Shown piece by piece: positions 1 through 7,821 of a stretch of 29,150 nucleotides of DNA. The stretch is from positions 1 to 29,150 of the forward strand of contig DATJJW010000183.1 in assembly GCA_035491935.1 (NCBI GenBank), in the 5' to 3' direction. Origin of the DNA: DATJJW01 sp035491935 (GTDB lineage Bacteria > Pseudomonadota > Alphaproteobacteria > ATCC43930 > CGMCC-115725). The position numbers and the translations under genes are program-made. How positions within the stretch are numbered: position 1 is the first letter of the stretch; each line of letters begins with the position of its first letter. The notes under the pieces were generated by a model, which was given only the letters and a program-made list of their open reading frames with translations, made no database searches and was not told where the DNA came from.

Positions 1-1348
1 TGACGGCGAGCATCGATGTCGCGAAGACGATGCCGAAGCTGATGGCGAGCTGCTGGGCGACGCTGGCGACGCTGGTCGCCTTGCTCATGGTGACGTGGTC
101 GATATCCGCATAGCACAGCGTGTTGAGCGAGCTGAATTGCAGCGAGCGGAACTGGCCGAACACCAGCAATGTCAGGGCGATGATCCAGCCGGGCGTCGTG
201 GCCTTGAAGGCCAGCATGCCGATGATCATCACCGCCATGCAGATGGAGTTGACCCAGAGCACCTGCCGATAGCCGAAGCGGCGCAGCACGGTGCGGAACA
301 TGGTCTTCATGGTCAGGGCGCCGACCGCCAGCAGGAAGGTGTGCAACCCCGATTCGATCGGCGAATAGCCGAATTGCAGCTGCAGGAGCAGCGGCAGCAG
401 GAACGGTATGCCGCCCATCGGCATGCGGCTGAGATTGCCCCACAGCGTCGCGATGGAGAAGGTTCGGATGCCGAAGAGGCTGAGGTCCACGGCCGGTTTC
501 GGCGTACGGCGAGCGTGGCGGATATAGGCCACGAACATGAGGGCCGCGATGCAGAAAGTGGCGGCGACGGTCCAGATCGGCACCAGGCCGCGGCCGATGG
601 TCTCCAGCGCGAATTGCCAGCTGGCCAGCCCCACGCCGCACAGGATGAAGCCGGTGAAGTCGAAGCTGCCGACATCGCGCACGCGGAAATTTTCGATATA
701 GCGCCAGGACAGCGCGATCGAAATCAGGCCGATCGGCACGTTGATGAAGAAGATCCAGCGCCAGGAGAGATACGTCGTGAAGAAGCCGCCGACCACCGGG
801 CCGATGATCGGGCCGATCAGCGCCGGCATGGTGACGTAGGTCATGGCGGCGACCATCTGCGATTTCGGAAAGGCACGCAGCAGGATCAGCCGTCCGACCG
901 GCGTCATCAGGGCGCCGCCGATACCCTGCAGCACACGGGTTCCGACCAACTCGCCAAGGCTGGTGGCGCTGCCGCACAGCACCGAGCCGATGGTGAACAG
1001 CAAGGTCGCCCCGGCGAAGACGTTACGCGCGCCGAAGCGGTCGGCGACCCATCCGCTGATCGGGATGAAGACGGCGAGGCTGAGCAGATAGCAGGTGATG
1101 GCGAGGTTGAGGCGCAGCGGCGCTTCGCCCAGGCTGTGCGCCATCTGAGGCAATGCCGTGACCAGCACGGTCTGGTCCAGATTCTCCATGAACAACCCGC
1201 AGGCGACCACGACCGGGATCAGCCATTGCAGATACGGCTCGGTCTCGACCCGAAAGCTGGAAACGGTCTCCGGCGCGGGTGCCGTGCCTTGGTCGCCGGT
1301 CAGCGCTTCCGGCTGCGCCGGAGGCTCTGTGTAAGAGAGCGGTGTCAT
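1..1348 (-). CDS. MFS drug exporter, DHA2 (EmrB/QacA) family, partial
   Basis: The minus-strand frame is open from the ATG at 1348 to the left edge, giving about 449 residues with the C-terminus missing. After about 40 soluble residues the first membrane helix carries NLDQTVLVTALP, a version of the DHA2 family motif LDxTIVNVALP. Further on are GWVADRFGARNVF (the MFS loop 2-3 motif), GTRVLQGIGGALMTPVG (antiporter motif C region) and SWRWIFFINVPIG, which is diagnostic of 14-helix exporters. Family knowledge says these are inner-membrane proton-driven drug or solute exporters; the substrate cannot be told. No adaptor (EmrA) is visible upstream, but the downstream side lies outside the window. 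The preceding gene on the same strand ends 217 bases upstream and is followed by a hairpin, so this is probably its own transcription unit. Confidence 0.93.
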   Translation of the reverse strand, partial: MTPLSYTEPPAQPEALTGDQGTAPAPETVSSFRVETEPYLQWLIPVVVACGLFMENLDQTVLVTALPQMAHSLGEAPLRLNLAITCYLLSLAVFIPISGWVADRFGARNVFAGATLLFTIGSVLCGSATSLGELVGTRVLQGIGGALMTPVGRLILLRAFPKSQMVAAMTYVTMPALIGPIIGPVVGGFFTTYLSWRWIFFINVPIGLISIALSWRYIENFRVRDVGSFDFTGFILCGVGLASWQFALETIGRGLVPIWTVAATFCIAALMFVAYIRHARRTPKPAVDLSLFGIRTFSIATLWGNLSRMPMGGIPFLLPLLLQLQFGYSPIESGLHTFLLAVGALTMKTMFRTVLRRFGYRQVLWVNSICMAVMIIGMLAFKATTPGWIIALTLLVFGQFRSLQFSSLNTLCYADIDHVTMSKATSVASVAQQLAISFGIVFATSMLAV

Positions 1349-1485
1349 GCAGCATTCTTCTTGGGTGCCGCCTCCAAACCCCGAAGCGGCCATCCCCTGT
1401 CTACCCGATCACCGTCTACCGATCATCGAGCCCGCAATTAATATGGGACCTAACGATCCGAAATGAAATCTTGATTTGATACAAG

Positions 1486-1522
1486 AACGGGAACGCTGCC
1501 ATGTCCTGGCGGCGTTCCCGTT
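1486..1522 (-). terminator. Perfect 11-bp hairpin, probable terminator
   Basis: AACGGGAACGC (1486-1496) and GCGTTCCCGTT (1512-1522) form a perfect 11-bp stem, with an inner GCC/GGC pairing. It lies 43 bases past the stop of the minus-strand surface-protein gene and before the MFS start, where a terminator is expected. The uridine tract is weak (CTTGTATC on the minus strand), so the call rests on the stem and its position. Confidence 0.5.
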
Positions 1523-1565
1523 AGTAGGCCGAATCGACGACGCCGATCCGGAAATTGAGCTGTGC

Positions 1566-1952
1566 TCAGTTCATCATGCGCCAAGTGCCGTCCGGCTGCT
1601 TGCAGGCGGTACCGGAAATCGGCCGCCGCGTGCCGTCCAGCACTGCCGTGCTGTGATAAGGCTGACAGTTCGACGTATCGAAGGCCGGCGCCGAGGACGC
1701 CGTGGTGCCTGAATCATAGGTTCCCGTATTCGGGTTGTAATAGGCAGGTGCTGTGGGCGGCACGTAATAGACCGGCGGTGGCGCATAATAGACAGGAGGG
1801 CCCCAGGGGGCGTAGCCGAAACCGCCGAGGCCGACCCCGACGAAGACGTGTCCGCGCGCCTCGGCCGGTGAGGTCACGGCACCAAGGCCGGTGACCAGCA
1901 CGCCAAGGGCGAGACAGGCTGGGACGAGGACGGAACGGAAAGCGGAACGCAT
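1566..1952 (-). CDS. Small exported protein, RT0821-type surface antigen C-terminus
   Basis: This is a 128-residue protein. The start at 1952 is chosen because it begins a clean signal peptide (MRSAFRSVLVPACLALGVLV, then a cut near PAEA-RG); the open frame extends to 2090 but the extra residues do not look like a leader. After the signal comes a glycine-rich then Tyr/Pro-rich stretch (PPVYYAPPPVYYVPP). The C-terminal block has CQPYHSTAVLDG, then SGTACKQPDGTWRMMN. That matches the CREY..(T)V..DG...AYGTACRQPDGSWKI pattern of the RT0821/17-kDa surface antigen group in Alphaproteobacteria, from memory. The two cysteines could form a disulfide. It is probably a periplasmic or surface envelope protein of unknown function. 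It is divergent from the antiporter gene. Confidence 0.8.
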   Translation of the reverse strand: MRSAFRSVLVPACLALGVLVTGLGAVTSPAEARGHVFVGVGLGGFGYAPWGPPVYYAPPPVYYVPPTAPAYYNPNTGTYDSGTTASSAPAFDTSNCQPYHSTAVLDGTRRPISGTACKQPDGTWRMMN

Positions 1953-2084
1953 GGCGATACAGCCTATTCCAAGAACACCGATACCTCCATAATACGACCA
2001 ATGAATCGATTTTGTTCCCTCGTTTTTCACATGACATGGCTTGGCCTCCTCCGGATTCCGACCCCGAAGGGGGAACGTTGACGG

Positions 2085-3317
2085 ATGCATGGATTTTCCC
2101 CCGTTCCCCTAGGCCTGGTTCTGCTGGCGGCATCGCTTGTCGCGATCGTGTCGCGGCGCCTGAGGCTGCCCTACAGCGTCGGCCTGGTGCTGGCCGGCAT
2201 CCTGCTGGCACTGGCCCCGGTCGACGCCGGGATACCGCTCACCCGCGATCTGGTCTTCAATATCCTGCTGCCGCCGCTCGTCTTCGAGGGGGCGATGCAG
2301 ATGGCCTGGCGCGACCTGCGCCGCGACCTCCTGCTCATCATCCTCTTCGCCTCGTTGGGGCTGGTGTTGGCGGCACTTCTGGTGACGGCCGGCCTGCACG
2401 GCTTCTTCGGCTGGAGCTGGCTGGGCGCGGGACTGTTCGGCGTGCTTATCGCGGCCACCGACCCGGTGGCGGTGCTGGCGGCGTTCAAGGAGCTGAAGGT
2501 CGAGCGACGCCTGAGCGTGCTGGTCGAGGCGGAAAGCCTTCTCAATGACGGCACGGCGGCGGTGGGATTCAGCTTGCTTCTGGCGCTGGCGGGTGGCGAT
2601 GCGGTGACGCCGCTGGGCGTTGCGGGCACGCTTGCCTGGACGATCCTCGGCGGCGTGCTCGCAGGCCTCGTCGTGGCTGGCGGCATGCTGCTGCTGGCCC
2701 GGCCGTCCAAAGACCATATGGTCGAGATCACGCTGACCACCATCGCCGCCTATGGCTCGTTCCTGCTAGCCGAGCATTTCCATGCTTCCGGCGTGCTGGC
2801 GTCGCTTACGGCCGGGCTGGTGGTCGGCAATCTGGGCCTTGTCCACACCATCTCGCCCGCCGGACGCGGGCATGTGGTCGCGTTCTGGGAATATGCCGCA
2901 TTCCTGGCCAATTCCCTGGTTTTCATCCTGATCGGCCAGCAGGAGGCGCATCACGCCCGCGATATCGCCACGGGGCTGGCCGGCGCCGCCATCCTGCTGG
3001 TGCTGGCCGGAAGGGTGGTCGCGATATATCCGCTGACGGCACTGGCGGCTCGCATCCCGCCCAGGATCGGCCTTGCCAGGGTCGGCGTGGCCAGGATCGG
3101 CGTGGCCAGGATCGAGGGACGCCACGCCCATGTGCTGTTCTGGGGCGGGTTGCGCGGCGCCTTGGGGTTGGCCCTGGCCTTGGCCCTGCCGGACAGCGTG
3201 CCGGAGCGCGGCAAGATCATCGTCCTGGCCTTCGCCGTGGTCGCCTTCTCGGTCTTCGTCCAGGGGCTGAGCATGCCCTGGCTGCTGCGGCGGCTAGGCT
3301 TTCTGCGGCAGGGCTAG
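2085..3317 (+). CDS. Na+/H+ antiporter, CPA1 (NhaP-type)
   Basis: A 410-residue, almost wholly hydrophobic inner-membrane protein with about 12 helices. Ion-site motifs of the CPA1 family are present: FNILLPPLVFEGA (residues 58-70), ATDPVAV (124-130, the TDP motif) and EAESLLNDGTA (148-158, with the Asn-Asp pair). WGGLRGALGLALA lies near residue 352. Such proteins exchange cytoplasmic Na+ or K+ for protons and control pH and salt balance. The usual C-terminal cytosolic regulatory tail is absent, which is common in short bacterial forms. A purine-rich GAAGGGGGAA lies about ten bases upstream of the ATG. Residues of about 325-344 are encoded by a 15-bp tandem repeat (listed separately). The gene ends 7 bases before the convergent murI stop. 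Confidence 0.93.
   Translation: MHGFSPVPLGLVLLAASLVAIVSRRLRLPYSVGLVLAGILLALAPVDAGIPLTRDLVFNILLPPLVFEGAMQMAWRDLRRDLLLIILFASLGLVLAALLVTAGLHGFFGWSWLGAGLFGVLIAATDPVAVLAAFKELKVERRLSVLVEAESLLNDGTAAVGFSLLLALAGGDAVTPLGVAGTLAWTILGGVLAGLVVAGGMLLLARPSKDHMVEITLTTIAAYGSFLLAEHFHASGVLASLTAGLVVGNLGLVHTISPAGRGHVVAFWEYAAFLANSLVFILIGQQEAHHARDIATGLAGAAILLVLAGRVVAIYPLTALAARIPPRIGLARVGVARIGVARIEGRHAHVLFWGGLRGALGLALALALPDSVPERGKIIVLAFAVVAFSVFVQGLSMPWLLRRLGFLRQG
3061..3120 (+). repeat. In-frame 15-bp tandem repeat inside the antiporter
   Basis: Units at 3061-3075, 3076-3090, 3091-3105 and a decayed fourth at 3106-3120 share CCAGGATCGGCGTGG with a few changes. They encode RIGLA-RVGVA-RIGVA-RIEGR just before the WGGLRGA helix. 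The repeat length is a multiple of three, so copy-number change keeps the frame. Confidence 0.85.
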
Positions 3318-3324
3318 GACAGAG

Positions 3325-4293
3325 TCAGGAGATGGCGCGCCGCGCCGGGGCGGAACTGCCGAGATCGGGCAGCAGCGCGCGTTCGACCTGGTCGGCGCCG
3401 ATCGGCTGTCCGAGGAAGCCCGAGGCCAGCCGCGCGAAGCGGTCCGGCCCATCGGTGGCAAGGAAGCGGGTGAGCGATGCGGTGCCGTTCCTGGTCCCTG
3501 CCGTTCCCGGCCCAGCCGCTAAATGCCTCTCGCTTAGGATGCGGGCGGCGGCATCCGCCGTGGTCGTGCTGCTGTCGACCAGCCGCACTGCGGGGCCGGC
3601 CACCTTGGCGATGACCCGGCGCAGCATGGGGTAATGGGTGCAGCCCAGCACCAGGCAGTCCGGCCGCTCCGCCGGCGGCGCGGCGAAGATCGGCTGCAGG
3701 TAGCGGCGCACCACCGCCTCGGCGATGTCGTCGTCGACCCAGCCTTCCTCGGCCAGCGCCACCAGCAAGGCCGCCGGCCGGGCGGTGACCGCCGCATCCG
3801 CGCGCAGTCGCAGGATCGCCCGGTCATAGGCGCCGGCCGCGACCGTGCCTTCGGTCGCGATCACCGCGATGCGTCCCTGGGGCGAGACGGCGCAGGCGGC
3901 CTCGGCCCCGGGCTCGACCACACCCAGGATCGGCAGGCCCGGCCATTCGGCGCGCAGGATGTCGAGGGCGTGGACCGTGGCGGTATTGCAGGCGAGCACC
4001 AGCATCTTGATGCCCTGCGCCACCAGATGCGCGGTCGCTTCGCGCGCATAGGTCACGACGGTTTCGGGGCTTTTCGAGCCATAGGGCACGCGGGCGGTGT
4101 CGCCCAGATAAACCATCGCCTCGTCCGGCAGCCGCGCACGCAGCGCCGCCAGCACGGTCAGGCCGCCGACGCCGGAATCGAACACGCCGATCGGCCGGCT
4201 ATCCCCCCTGGCATCACCCTTGGGTGGGCGCGGTATTTCGGAGACGGCAGCAGGCGTCGGCAGGACGGATTCGGGCTTGATAGGCTGGGACAA
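3325..4293 (-). CDS. murI: Glutamate racemase
   Basis: A 322-residue cytoplasmic enzyme that makes D-glutamate for peptidoglycan. The hallmarks are GVFDSGVGGLTVL (residues 36-48), YLGDTARVPYG (62-72), ACNTATV with catalytic Cys102, and LGCTHYPML with catalytic Cys218. This is the two-cysteine cofactor-independent racemase pair. It has a poorly conserved extension of about 33 residues before the first motif, making it longer than the usual 260-290. No ATG or GTG occurs in frame before the first motif; the only plausible start is a TTG at 4293, preceded by an in-frame TGA at 4314-4312 that is also the stop of the upstream gene. It follows that gene by 18 bases and is probably co-transcribed with it. 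It is convergent with the antiporter. Confidence 0.95.
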   Translation of the reverse strand: MSQPIKPESVLPTPAAVSEIPRPPKGDARGDSRPIGVFDSGVGGLTVLAALRARLPDEAMVYLGDTARVPYGSKSPETVVTYAREATAHLVAQGIKMLVLACNTATVHALDILRAEWPGLPILGVVEPGAEAACAVSPQGRIAVIATEGTVAAGAYDRAILRLRADAAVTARPAALLVALAEEGWVDDDIAEAVVRRYLQPIFAAPPAERPDCLVLGCTHYPMLRRVIAKVAGPAVRLVDSSTTTADAAARILSERHLAAGPGTAGTRNGTASLTRFLATDGPDRFARLASGFLGQPIGADQVERALLPDLGSSAPARRAIS

Positions 4294-4311
4294 GGGGCGG
4301 CGGCCATCACA

Positions 4312-6060
4312 TCAGCTCCTGGCGATGGGCGCCAAGTAGTCGGTCCAATGCGTATCGGCGCCCCCGGCGGTCGTCAAGAGCACCAGGTGCAGGGCGGTCA
4401 TCTGATGGCGCCAGCCGACCGGATAGGCGAAATCGTAGAGGTCCGTCACGCCGAGGCTGGTGCCGTGAGCGAGGTAACCCAGATCGCCGTCGCGCAAGAT
4501 GGCGTAGAGGCGGCCATCGGGCGTTGCCGGCGGCACGATCTCGACATGACGGCCGATATAGGCTGCGAGGTTGTCGAGCGAGAGCGGCGAATAGACCGGC
4601 TCATGCGACGGTACCAGATCGTGGATGTCGAGGCCGATCTGCCGGTCCTGGGCCGAAGCGCTCAAGGGCGGCACGATGCAGGAGACGGCGATGCAGGCGC
4701 CGACCGCCATGGCCGCGAGCGCCCTGCCGATCGGGAAGATGGCGATCGCGGGGATCGACTGCGGTTTGTGCCGGTTGCGCCAGAACATGATAGCTGCGAC
4801 CGCCAGCCCGGTCGACGCCAGGAGATGGCCGGCTGTGCCCGTGTCCAGATGCAGCGCCCATAAGCAGACGAAGGCCAGCGACGCGGTCAGCAGCAATGTC
4901 AGATAGCGCAATGCCATGGCGACGCCCAGGCGCCGGTCGTCGCCGGGGACGATCAATGCCATGCCCAGCACCAGCGCCATCAGCAACGCCACCGGCACGA
5001 GGTATTGGTATTGCAGCCCCGGCCAGGCGAGGATGCCGAGGAAGCCCAGCAGAGCCGCATCCCGGCTGCCGCGCAGCAACGCGCCGATGCGGGTCTCGGC
5101 AGAAGGCAGGAAGCCCGGCGCGTAGAGCAGCGGGAATATCAGGGCCCAGGGCAGGCAAAGGGCAGCACCCCACAACGCCTGCAGGCTGTGCGGAGGCTGC
5201 AGAGGGCTCAACGGGCCGGTCTCGAAACGCATGCCGATCTGCTGCGTCCAGGTATCGGCGGCTTCGCGCCCCAGTCCGCGTGCATAAAGCAATCCGACCC
5301 ACAGCAGCGGGATGGCGATGCCGAGCCCGATGCCGGCCAACGGCAGGTGGCGGCGCCAGCCGCCGGGAAGATGACGCCCGTGAAGCAGCACCAGAGCGAC
5401 GACGAGTGCGAACAGCGCCAGGATCAACGGTCCCTTGGCGAGGCCACCCAACCCCAAGGCCAGGGCCAGCAGCACGGTACCGATGCGGCCCGGCCGGTCG
5501 CGCAGCCAGCCATCGCCCCAGACGAGCACGGCCAGGATGCAGAAGACACCGAAGATGCCGTCGATCTCCGCGGCGCGGCCGAAGCGCAAGGCTGCGACCG
5601 TGGTCAGCGGCAGGAGCGCGGTGATGGCCGCCTGGCGTGGCGGTGCCCAGCGGGCGACGGCGGCGAATATCGCCAGGCCCATGACCAGCATGGCGAGTGC
5701 GAAGGGCAGGCGGGCGGTGAATTCATTGATGGCGTGTGCCGCCTGGACGAAGGGGGCGATGAGCCAGATCGCCAATGGCGGCTTGTTGAAATAGGGCAGG
5801 CCGTTGAAATAGAGCTGGATCCAGTCGTGACGGTGCGCCGTCTCACGCGCGACCGTGTAGCGCAGCCCCTCCATGCCGGTGAACACCGGCAGGCCCAGAT
5901 TGGGGATATAGAGGGCGAACCAGACGCCGGCGATAAGCAGCGGCCAAAGCAGATAGGCCGGCAGGACACTTGGGAGGAAGCCCGGCCGCACCATGCGTGG
6001 CGTCGATGGGGACGGCAGGGGGTGCTTGGGAACCGACAACCAGACCATCCGAGGCCTCAC
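4312..6060 (-). CDS. GT39/ArnT-like polyprenol-sugar membrane glycosyltransferase
   Basis: About 582 residues with many membrane helices and a soluble C-terminal periplasmic part. The first periplasmic loop has GMEGLRYTVARE (62-73), matching the (D)EARYAEIARE motif that holds the catalytic acidic residue (Glu64 here). It is followed by LYFNGLPYFNKPPLAIWL (83-100), equivalent to the YFEKPPLYYWL signature of ArnT/PMT_2 proteins. GLGGLAKGP also fits. Family members take a sugar from a polyprenyl-phosphate donor and add it to lipid A, a protein or another envelope acceptor on the periplasmic side. Acceptor and sugar are unknown. ATGs at 6060 or 6048 are both possible starts. It lies directly upstream of murI, which is a housekeeping neighbour and says little about its role. 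It could modify the polysaccharide made by the locus that begins 1.7 kb away. Confidence 0.88.
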   Translation of the reverse strand: MRPRMVWLSVPKHPLPSPSTPRMVRPGFLPSVLPAYLLWPLLIAGVWFALYIPNLGLPVFTGMEGLRYTVARETAHRHDWIQLYFNGLPYFNKPPLAIWLIAPFVQAAHAINEFTARLPFALAMLVMGLAIFAAVARWAPPRQAAITALLPLTTVAALRFGRAAEIDGIFGVFCILAVLVWGDGWLRDRPGRIGTVLLALALGLGGLAKGPLILALFALVVALVLLHGRHLPGGWRRHLPLAGIGLGIAIPLLWVGLLYARGLGREAADTWTQQIGMRFETGPLSPLQPPHSLQALWGAALCLPWALIFPLLYAPGFLPSAETRIGALLRGSRDAALLGFLGILAWPGLQYQYLVPVALLMALVLGMALIVPGDDRRLGVAMALRYLTLLLTASLAFVCLWALHLDTGTAGHLLASTGLAVAAIMFWRNRHKPQSIPAIAIFPIGRALAAMAVGACIAVSCIVPPLSASAQDRQIGLDIHDLVPSHEPVYSPLSLDNLAAYIGRHVEIVPPATPDGRLYAILRDGDLGYLAHGTSLGVTDLYDFAYPVGWRHQMTALHLVLLTTAGGADTHWTDYLAPIARS

Positions 6061-6197
6061 GCGCTACATACAGACTATGTACGTGCCGTCGCTTCGGTTC
6101 GTTCCCAATATGGGTTTGATTGATTCGCTTTCGATGCGGACGCAAGACGCCGAAGAGACATCGCCGCCGGGGAGTGCGCGGTGAATGGGATGCGAGG

Positions 6198-7337
6198 TTA
6201 GCGGATGGTGTCGCTGTCGGCGGTGGTCGTGGCGGAGACCGCATGTTCGGCCGAGGCCTTGATCAGACCGGACGGCGCACCCGCAACCTGGGTTTCGGAT
6301 GGCTTGCGGCCGGCATTGCGCGGCGGCAGCCTGGCCGCTTTCTCGGTCATCGCCTTGGCGATGAGCGCCGAGGTCGGCGGCTGTGCCGGCGGCTCGCGCA
6401 GATGCTCGCCCATGAATGTCAGCAGGTCGGGCAAGGCGGCGCGCCAGGTATCCCAATCGTGGCCGCCCTTGGTCAGGCTCGCCGTCACCTTGACGCCGGC
6501 ATCCTGGAGCCGGAGCGACATGGCGGTCAGCTCACGCGCGAGGTGAAAGAAATCGTCCCGGCCGCAGGTCAGGAACACGGCCGGCGCCTGGTGGTGGCGC
6601 AGGCTTAGGGCCAGGGTCATCGGGCTGGCGGCGATGAGCCGCTTCTGGTCGAAGGGCCAGCCGAAGGACCCGGCGAAGATCTTGTGGTTGTAGAGCGGCA
6701 CCAGCCCCTGGGCGGCCGCCAGTGTCAGGAAGGTGCCGCTGAGCGCGCCCGCGGCGGCCCAGTTCTCCGGATGCTCCAGCGCCAGGTGCATGGCGCCGAA
6801 GCCGCCCATGGAATATCCGGCGATGGCCCGGCCCTGAGCATCCACGCGCGCATGCCAGTGCTGGCTGAGCCACGCCGGCAGCTCGGTGCCGATGGCGGTC
6901 TCGTAATCGCCGGGACCGCCGACCGCTTTGGAATTCACATACCAGCTGTTGCCGGATGAGGGCATGGCGATGATGATCGGCGGTAGCTTGCCGGTGATGA
7001 TCAGATTATCGGCCGCCTGCTGCAGCTGGCCTTTGAGCACCCAGTCCTTGCCGGTGCCGTTGACGCCATGCAATAGGATCAGCATGGGCAGCCGGCCGTG
7101 GCGGGCGAGGTCGTCATAACCGGCGGGCAGATAGAGGGTGACGGGCAAATCGCGGCCCAGCGCCTGGCTCGGCATCGGGGTGTCGAGCAGTACGCGCGAG
7201 ATAGCCGGGGTTGCCACCGCCTGGGCCCGTGCCGAGATGGGGAAGAACGGCATTGCCAGGCAAAGGGCGATGATGAAGCAGAAGGCAGCCACAAGGCGCA
7301 GCGCCGGCGTCGGACCAAGGCGGCTCGACCTGTCCAT
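6198..7337 (-). CDS. Exported alpha/beta-hydrolase esterase (esterase D/tributyrin esterase type)
   Basis: From the ATG at 7337 the protein has 379 residues and a textbook signal peptide (hydrophobic residues 13-31, cut after SARAQA at about 40). The open frame extends to 7529, but the upstream residues would bury this signal and no clear ribosome site supports them. The catalytic triad is visible: nucleophile Ser176 in AGYSMGGFGAMHL, Asp261/262 in CGRDDFF, and His293 in GGHDWDTW. MLILLHGVNGTGKDW (85-99) holds the oxyanion-side HG motif. The family includes S-formylglutathione hydrolases, mycolyltransferases and feruloyl/acetyl-xylan esterases. Export and its position beside polysaccharide genes suggest deacylation of a cell-surface or external glycan, but this is inference. 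The last 65 residues or so are low-complexity and unlike the catalytic domain. Confidence 0.87.
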   Translation of the reverse strand: MDRSSRLGPTPALRLVAAFCFIIALCLAMPFFPISARAQAVATPAISRVLLDTPMPSQALGRDLPVTLYLPAGYDDLARHGRLPMLILLHGVNGTGKDWVLKGQLQQAADNLIITGKLPPIIIAMPSSGNSWYVNSKAVGGPGDYETAIGTELPAWLSQHWHARVDAQGRAIAGYSMGGFGAMHLALEHPENWAAAGALSGTFLTLAAAQGLVPLYNHKIFAGSFGWPFDQKRLIAASPMTLALSLRHHQAPAVFLTCGRDDFFHLARELTAMSLRLQDAGVKVTASLTKGGHDWDTWRAALPDLLTFMGEHLREPPAQPPTSALIAKAMTEKAARLPPRNAGRKPSETQVAGAPSGLIKASAEHAVSATTTADSDTIR

Positions 7338-7821
7338 GAAAGTGGAGTCAAAGTGCTGCGTAAGCATGGGAGCGAGCCGACTGTTCACATCGATCCTTCT
7401 GATAGCCCCCGTCGTACCGCGGACGGAATTAACGATTTGTCTCCAATCGGGCGATGGATAAGCTTTCGCCCTCGGAATCGGCCGGATTCCTCCTAAATTT
7501 AAAATTCTGTTGCGCGGGCCGCTGTGCATCCTTCAGGCCATTTTTCGGCGTTATTGTTGTTTTTGCCGTTTCTCCGGCTCTTGGCGCCATGCAGGGCACG
7601 ATGGGCCCGCGACGGAGAAACTTCCTTAATAATCATCCGTAGCAGTTTTCTTAAGTTTCTTTAAGCCCGTTTTGCGTCGGTCCGTTAACAAAAGAGTAGC
7701 AAGCGAACCGAAGCGAAGGCGGCCGCCGCATGCCGAATAAAAAGGGTTTTCGCCTCATGGCTGTGTCTTGCATCATAGCAATCCATCTTTTGATCCGACT
7801 CCGCAGGACGGCATCCACCCA
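7338..7821. other. Divergent control region between esterase and GMC oxidoreductase
   Basis: About 480 bases with no credible gene. It is clearly more AT-rich than its surroundings between about 7480 and 7790. It contains a long inverted repeat (7568-7576 with 7613-7621) and two TTAAG elements ten bases apart (7651-7655, 7661-7665) that resemble the paired CTTAAG sites near the right end of the window. Promoters for both flanking genes should lie here; none matches a consensus well enough to place. Confidence 0.5.
7568..7621. repeat. Long inverted repeat with 9-bp perfect arms
   Basis: GTTTCTCCG (7568-7576) pairs perfectly with CGGAGAAAC (7613-7621) across a 36-base GC-rich spacer that contains the short palindromes GGCGCC and GGGCCC. 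It could be a structured 5' leader, an operator, or the terminator of a small transcript. On the plus strand it is followed by TTCCTTAATAATC. Confidence 0.5.

Noticed and set aside
95..1441. 448-codon plus-strand open frame opposite the MFS gene
   Set aside because: Its composition (Gln, His, Arg, Asp-rich, no hydrophobic segments) is the typical antisense shadow of a GC-rich membrane-protein gene; the minus frame gives clear DHA2 motifs.
7338..7529. 64-residue N-terminal extension of the esterase
   Set aside because: It would put a normal signal peptide in the middle of the protein, and it has no clear ribosome site.
7454..7642. 62-codon plus-strand frame upstream of the GMC gene
   Set aside because: It has a short hydrophobic stretch but no ribosome site, and it covers the long inverted repeat and AT-rich control DNA.
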